Assembly: GCA_002254335.1 (NCBI GenBank)
Contig: NIVA01000013.1
Span: 1-19,608, forward strand
Source of the DNA: Bacteroidetes bacterium 4572_114
Lineage (GTDB): Bacteria > Bacteroidota > Bacteroidia > Bacteroidales > 4484-276
Length of the DNA: 19,608 nt
Direction of reading: 5' to 3'
Each line of letters starts with the position of its first letter. Position 1 is the first letter of the stretch. Made by a program: the position numbers and the translations under genes. A model generated the notes under the pieces. The model did not search any database and was not told the origin of the DNA. It saw only the letters and a program-made list of their open reading frames with translations. Of this stretch, positions 15,286 to 19,608 are shown piece after piece.

Positions 15286-18200
15286 TTAATCGTTGTATTT
15301 ATTATAAATCTCTTTAAGAAATTCATGTCCTTGTTTTGCCATTTTGTTACAAAATTCATCTGCAATCTGCATTTGTCCATTCTCATAAAGAAAAACTATT
15401 AAATCAATAATATGCTTGTTATCAATTGTTGAGAAGTAAGGAGCAAATTGAATTGAGTTTAGTATTACACCAACATACTTTGCAGTATCATTCGGTTTGC
15501 CTCTGTCTTTGAGTTTAATAAGGTTCTCAATTAAGTAATGAGAGTGGAAATGCTTGTCAGTAATTCCACTTGATTTTAAAACAAGTTCTGTAAATTCCTC
15601 ATTAAGTTCATGAACAAATACAAGTAAATTTGAAAGCCCTGCTAATACTTTTTGTTCTTCTTCTTCCTTTGCGTTTTCATACTTACTTGCAAGAAAGCTC
15701 CACAAATTAAAAATTATCGTTTCAAATTTCTTTACCTCTCCACGATTTAAACTTTTCAAATAGCTTTCCTGCCGCCAAACAAAATTTACAAGTTCAAGAA
15801 TATTTGAATGATTGCCCTTGTTCAACAGCATCAGCATAAGCCCTTCTGTTTTTAAATCTTCAAATCCCCAAAAATAGAAAGCAACAATGTGTCGGATAAC
15901 TCCATGGTCGTAATAACTTTCTATTTGAACATTATCTTTTATTGCTCTTTCGTAATGAGGATAGAATAATTGATAAATGTCTTTATTGAAGGGTGGGTTA
16001 TCGAAGGCAAACCCACTTAAAAATGCAAACCAACCCTTGTCTTCAAGTTTGTAATATTCCTTGACTTTGTTTATAATCCAATCCTTGTCCAAAAAATAAA
16101 ACTGCTGAAAATACCAACCAGTAAGAATGTAACCGTCAATGATTCCTTTCTTGAAAGTTTCTTCTAATAAACCTTTAATATCATCTTCCCACTTGGGTAA
16201 TTTATCTTCTGGATTAAGTGTTCTTGCTCTCCTTAAAGAATAGTCAAGTAATGTTCTTAGCATCTTACCAGCAGTGGAGTTAAGAGAATAGGTTGGGTAG
16301 TCCATATTCGTCTGCTTAAAATCTTCAACTGCTTTCAAGTTGGGCACAATTATTTTAAGTATGTCTTTTGCGATTGGAAGCAATGATAAATCAAATGCAT
16401 TGCTGTCTGATTGCATTCCTTCTGTCAAAAGATTTCCAATCGCACCTGTAACCCAATCTGCTGTTGCTCCCCAACCATCATTACTTAAACTCAATTGTCC
16501 TGAACTGAATTTCTCACTAACGATGTATGTTTTATAAAAATTCAAAACCTTTTCCCAATTAAATGGTCTTTTGTTTTTCCATGCTTCTCTAAAACCATTT
16601 GCAATGTGATAAGCGTAGATGTAATAAACATCCTTATAGAGTTCTATTTCATCTGAAAATTTTTGTGGCTCATCTTCTATTGCTTTACTCAAAGCTCCTG
16701 ACAAACCATCAATGGTTGGTTCTTCCCAACGGTCTTTGGGTTTAAATCCATGCATGAAATTCACAATTTCTTCATTACTTTTTTGCAGAATTTCCTCAGC
16801 GCTAAAAGGAGAAACAGAACCAACTCTTGTTCTTACTACTCCAAGATTTTCATAATGTTCATTTGTCAAATTTTCTGACTTAGAAAGCTTCTCATAACTT
16901 TCTTTGAATGGCGAAATGTTACGCAAAGCTGAATACCAGCGAAGTTGCCAATAGTCAATATATTTAGGGTCTCTATCTTCTTTTTCATTTTGAGGTCCTA
17001 AATCAATTATTTTTTGAATTGTTTCAATATCCTCCTTCACGAAAAGCATTTGATTTTTATTCAGCAGCTCGTATAAGTCTTTATCAAACGAATGATTTGA
17101 GAAAAGATGTAAAGGGTCATTGTCTTTCACCATTTCCCAAAACACTGGATTCATTGCTTCCCAATTCTCCCCTATAACAAAAAGAACAACTCTACGGAAA
17201 AATGGAAGTCGGTATTTATTGTTAAATGCAAATAATTTAATGAGTGCAATTCCTACACCTGCATTGTGTTCTATCTTGTCGTTTAGAAGGTCTCTAAAAA
17301 TCAAGGCAAATACTTCAGCAACTTTCTCACCATGATGGTATCTGTCATCTAATTTGCTAATTGTATCATCAGACAAAGAATAGCATGAACCATTTGTCAA
17401 GGCATTAGTTAGCACTTCAAAATTGAATTCATTGTCTTTGCTTTCTTCGTATTCAATTTTAAATTCTTTCAGAATTTTTATAAAGGAATCCTTCGTTTGC
17501 TCTTTGCTTAGGTACTCAAAACTTAAGAGCTGCTTTGCTCCAATTATTTTTTCAGGAGTATTTTTTTCAAAAATGGAAATGTTGAGATTCTCATTTTCAA
17601 TTTCAACTTTGATACTGTATTCGTTATCTTTCAATTTTAAAGAAACACTAATACCTTTTGGAAAGTCAAAACGAAGTTTTTTTATGTTATCAGCTAAATT
17701 GGTAATGATTTGATTAGAACAATTGGCTGCAATTCTTGCAGTTAATTTTTTGTCAATAAGTGAGTCAGACAAATAATGCATATAAACTCTTGAACGATAG
17801 CTTTCAATCTCAGTACTAAATGCACCTTGCTGAACAGCCTCTGTTCTTTCAATTGAAAGAAGATGTTTTAAAATCAATTCAGCTTTTGCAATGTCGTCTG
17901 CAGTTGGGTTTTCTGAAAGGAATTTTGGAAGCAGGTTTTTACATAATTCTGAACTCTGAATCATTGTGTCAAAACTTCCTTTAAGCCATGTCGGGATAAA
18001 TTCTAAAGTAGCTAAAGGAATTTTTTCCTTAGGGAGATTAGCCAATATCTTAATGAATAAATACCATGTTCTGTAATTGTCAATTGGCTTTTGTGATACG
18101 CTAATTATTATTGCAATAATTTCATCAGCTAACTGGAGCTCATGTCCATTTTTAATTTGTATAGAAAGTTTTTCAAGATAGATGAGGGGCTCCCAAAAAG

Positions 18201-19164
18201 GAATTTGAAATCCCTCCTTCACTTGAATTGGCGATGGATTATTTTCAGGATTGAAAATACCTCTCTCTTTTAGTATTTTAAACCAAACGCTACTCTCAAC
18301 TTTTTTGAAAAAGTATTGCTTGTAACTTTCATCTGAATCAACAAGCCCTAAAGCAAAAAGAACTTGTTCCTTTGTTGGATTCTTTGTTTTAACAATCAAG
18401 TCTAAGTGATTAATGTTTTCAATGTATGAATCTCTAAGTCCCGATAAGTTTTCAAGTGTTTGAGGATTTAAAACAGCACTTGCAAGTTTTTTATCTTCCT
18501 CCTTTAATGCCTTTAGCTTCCTGTATTCTGTTGCATCAGGAAGTTGACTTGCATAGTCATGAAAGAATTTCCTTAGGTCAATATAATAAGCTATTTTTAG
18601 TTTAGTAAATTCAGGTTCTAAATCAGGATGTATTTTACTTGAATCGTCTTTGTGGCTGAAATCCGTATAGTTGTTTGTAACAAAAACACAATTAGAGAGT
18701 GTGTTTAAAGAAATGTAATCTGTAATGGATAGGAAAATGTAAGCATCACCTACGCTATTCTTTTGTCCGAATGGTGCTTTTTTCTGTTCAGCTAACTCTA
18801 TTGCTTTGAGCTTATAGTCATTTGTAATCGGAATCTTGATTGCATAGTTGTCAAAGATTGTTTCAACTCTTTCAAGTTGCTTCTCAACCATTTCATTGAG
18901 GTTGTCAGGTGTCATTAATTGCTTTACTACATCAGCAGAAAAAACTTTTTTGGCTCTATTGAAGAAAGCTTTCCAGTCATTAACAAGAGTTTGTTTTTTC
19001 TTGTCACGGTTTCGCTTCCATTCGTTAATTACATTTTCAGGCAGAAGTATTTTAACAAATCCGTTTTCAATCCAGTATTCAAGTGAATCAATGAAATTGT
19101 TTTCGTTTCCACTTTCTTTGAGTGAATTGAGCCAAATGTCACTATCAAAAGTTAAATAAATCAT
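15286..19164 (-). CDS. Large PIN-domain protein with ~1090-residue helical remainder; candidate defence effector
   Basis: This is a 1292-residue soluble protein. Residues 1-205 look like a PIN-like nuclease (DUF4935/PIN_16 type): LTFDSDIWL with D7/D9, LLPENVINEW with E48, NSVGDAYIFLS with D140, and CVFVTNNYTDF with N164/N165/D168. These are the usual spacing and acidic positions for metal-dependent RNA cleavage. The rest has no membrane segment or signal peptide and is predicted by eye to be mostly helical, repeat-like scaffold. It includes KPKDRWEEPTIDGLSGALSK, then HIANGFREAWKNKRPFNWEK, and LTGWYFQQFYFLDKDWIINK. These remind me of the long C-terminal regions of SIR2- or STAND-type defence proteins (recollection, not tested). 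No Walker motif was seen. It lies directly upstream of the AbiE operon, same strand, inside a repeat-bounded AT-rich module. I do not know a named family for the full-length protein. A PIN effector plus target-sensing scaffold is inference. Confidence 0.8.
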   Translation of the reverse strand: MIYLTFDSDIWLNSLKESGNENNFIDSLEYWIENGFVKILLPENVINEWKRNRDKKKQTLVNDWKAFFNRAKKVFSADVVKQLMTPDNLNEMVEKQLERVETIFDNYAIKIPITNDYKLKAIELAEQKKAPFGQKNSVGDAYIFLSITDYISLNTLSNCVFVTNNYTDFSHKDDSSKIHPDLEPEFTKLKIAYYIDLRKFFHDYASQLPDATEYRKLKALKEEDKKLASAVLNPQTLENLSGLRDSYIENINHLDLIVKTKNPTKEQVLFALGLVDSDESYKQYFFKKVESSVWFKILKERGIFNPENNPSPIQVKEGFQIPFWEPLIYLEKLSIQIKNGHELQLADEIIAIIISVSQKPIDNYRTWYLFIKILANLPKEKIPLATLEFIPTWLKGSFDTMIQSSELCKNLLPKFLSENPTADDIAKAELILKHLLSIERTEAVQQGAFSTEIESYRSRVYMHYLSDSLIDKKLTARIAANCSNQIITNLADNIKKLRFDFPKGISVSLKLKDNEYSIKVEIENENLNISIFEKNTPEKIIGAKQLLSFEYLSKEQTKDSFIKILKEFKIEYEESKDNEFNFEVLTNALTNGSCYSLSDDTISKLDDRYHHGEKVAEVFALIFRDLLNDKIEHNAGVGIALIKLFAFNNKYRLPFFRRVVLFVIGENWEAMNPVFWEMVKDNDPLHLFSNHSFDKDLYELLNKNQMLFVKEDIETIQKIIDLGPQNEKEDRDPKYIDYWQLRWYSALRNISPFKESYEKLSKSENLTNEHYENLGVVRTRVGSVSPFSAEEILQKSNEEIVNFMHGFKPKDRWEEPTIDGLSGALSKAIEDEPQKFSDEIELYKDVYYIYAYHIANGFREAWKNKRPFNWEKVLNFYKTYIVSEKFSSGQLSLSNDGWGATADWVTGAIGNLLTEGMQSDSNAFDLSLLPIAKDILKIIVPNLKAVEDFKQTNMDYPTYSLNSTAGKMLRTLLDYSLRRARTLNPEDKLPKWEDDIKGLLEETFKKGIIDGYILTGWYFQQFYFLDKDWIINKVKEYYKLEDKGWFAFLSGFAFDNPPFNKDIYQLFYPHYERAIKDNVQIESYYDHGVIRHIVAFYFWGFEDLKTEGLMLMLLNKGNHSNILELVNFVWRQESYLKSLNRGEVKKFETIIFNLWSFLASKYENAKEEEEQKVLAGLSNLLVFVHELNEEFTELVLKSSGITDKHFHSHYLIENLIKLKDRGKPNDTAKYVGVILNSIQFAPYFSTIDNKHIIDLIVFLYENGQMQIADEFCNKMAKQGHEFLKEIYNKYND

Positions 19165-19187
19165 TTGTAGAACTTGTCTTTTTTATC

Positions 19188-19210
19188 ATGACCGCCAACG
19201 TGTTTATATA
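19188..19210 (-). promoter_or_regulatory. Cassette-boundary-like motif, site c, upstream of the PIN gene
   Basis: On the minus strand it reads TATATAAACACG TTGGCGGTCAT, ending 24 bases before the PIN gene ATG. It contains GTTGGCGGT, which recurs inverted after the gene's stop (15268-15276). It matches sites a, b and d in order and orientation. Confidence 0.45.
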
Positions 19211-19308
19211 AAAAAACAAAACTAATCATTCTTCCCCAAGAATATCCGGGGATATAAAAATCTTCTATTTTCTTCATCTCATCCAAAGGGTTATGCAAAA
19301 TATATGTG

Positions 19309-19486
19309 TTATCTCAAACTTTGTACAAATGCGCCATCAACCCTGATGTATCGCAATTCTAAAGAACCGAATGTTTTTGTTGAAATGCTTCTTTTTACGT
19401 TTAACCCACATTGTAGTCCTCCGGTTCCCCATAATTTACCATGAGATTGGGAATAAAATAATTGTTGAAATAAAAAATGATTTCAT
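19309..19486 (-). pseudogene. Gutted exported-protein gene: signal peptide joined to C-terminal tail
   Basis: On the minus strand an ATG at 19486 starts MKSFFISTIILFPIS, a clear signal peptide start, and the frame then stops (TAA) after a Trp. An overlapping frame continues with GKLWGTGGLQCGLNVKRS, then TFGSLELRYIRVDGAFVQSL, ending at 19309. The tail looks like a beta-strand-rich outer-membrane-type C-terminus. The two pieces probably are the start and end of one gene whose middle was deleted. The same start occurs as copy A at 13289-13345. The product is not identifiable. Confidence 0.5.
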
Positions 19487-19519
19487 TTTCTATATGAGTT
19501 TAATGTGTGTCAACGGTTT
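19463..19519. repeat. Copy B of the 57-bp direct repeat (right edge of the defence module), with boundary motif site d
   Basis: This matches 13289-13345 with 4 mismatches, in the same orientation. It contains site d (19503-19522; minus strand AAACCGTTGACACACAT) and the leader and first codons of the remnant at 19309-19486. Its edge touches the right arm of the 74-bp inverted repeat. Confidence 0.75.
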
Positions 19520-19539
19520 GATGGCGCATTTGTACAAAG

Positions 19540-19608
19540 TTTGAGATAACACATATATTTTGCATAACCCTTTGGATGAGATGAAGAAAATATATGTGTT
19601 ATCTCAAA
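19540..19608. repeat. 22-bp perfect hairpin at the window end
   Basis: TTTGAGATAACACATATATTTT (19540-19561) is the perfect reverse complement of 19587-19608, with a 25-base loop. The right arm repeats, in direct orientation, part of the left arm of the 74-bp repeat (19297-19318), so the same block occurs three times within 312 bases. The window ends exactly at the end of the stem. Confidence 0.75.

Larger units (their letters stand above)
19267..19591. repeat. 74-bp perfect inverted repeat enclosing a gene remnant
   Basis: The arms 19267-19340 and 19518-19591 are perfect reverse complements over 74 bases, with 177 bases between. The left arm contains the 3' end of the remnant at 19309-19486 and the right arm its upstream flank. 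The perfect identity implies a very recent event, or an inverted-chimera artefact of amplification or assembly near a contig end. Confidence 0.8.

Noticed and set aside
15165..15317. Plus-strand 50-codon frame starting MVADCGAQIF in the PIN-abiE spacer
   Set aside because: Extreme AT content, no promoter or ribosome site, overlaps the 3' end of the PIN gene, and the composition reads like translated junction DNA. Treated as non-coding.
15268..19199. Classical integron attC sites around the PIN gene
   Set aside because: GTTGGCGGT and ACCGCCAAC are similar to attC arms but do not match GTTRRRY/RYYYAAC, and no integrase is in the window. Only a cassette-like analogy is kept.
19312..19440. Transposase fragment suggested by a lysine-rich frame (WVKRKKKHFNKN) on the minus strand
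   Set aside because: The overlapping frame ending FVQSLR fits a beta-strand-rich exported protein tail better and continues into the same locus as the signal peptide. No transposase catalytic motif is visible.

Overview
The window comes from a member of the Bacteroidota, most likely a marine or sediment Marinilabiliales/Prolixibacteraceae-like lineage (the lineage is inference). The evidence is type IX secretion (T9SS) C-terminal sorting modules on three loci, TAnnTTTG-type -7 promoter boxes, and weak A-rich ribosome sites. No tRNA, rRNA or CRISPR array was seen.

Left part (1-7243): a 5'-truncated T9SS cargo gene is followed by a small proline-rich secreted/membrane peptide gene. This faces a large T9SS-type beta-propeller phytase on the minus strand. 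Both ends of the phytase gene look damaged: the signal peptide is broken, and the sorting domain is cut off where the gene runs into the small gene. Then come an intact long-chain acyl-CoA ligase and a badly eroded pseudogene of a T9SS-exported, sortilin/BNR-like protein.

Middle part (7244-13271): an intact Pif1/RecD2-like helicase with C-terminal HRDC and HTH-like regions and an intact lpxD (lipid A acyltransferase) are separated by repeat-rich spacers. These hold a structured element, an IS-end-bounded element with REP-like dyads, and a 203-bp foldback element. Then come two convergent pseudogenes, a GNAT acetyltransferase and a DUF418 membrane protein, each lacking its middle.

Right part (13272-19608): an AT-richer defence-type module on the minus strand. 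It contains an AbiEi/AbiEii type IV toxin-antitoxin operon with an operator-like inverted repeat over its promoter, and a 1292-residue protein with an N-terminal PIN-type nuclease domain and a very large helical remainder. The module lies between two 57-bp direct repeats (13289-13345 and 19463-19519). Each gene or gene remnant in it is preceded by a similar boundary motif (TATAnAAAC, then a TTG, then CAT), which suggests cassette-like modular assembly. The right edge holds a 74-bp perfect inverted repeat around another gutted gene.

Two themes stand out. First, accessory and exported genes here repeatedly keep their beginnings and ends but have lost their middles, while housekeeping and defence genes are intact. 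Second, the PIN protein next to AbiE, inside a repeat-bounded and motif-delimited module, is the best candidate for an undescribed defence system. Some homopolymer frameshifts and the inverted repeat at the window edge could be sequencing, amplification or assembly artefacts.
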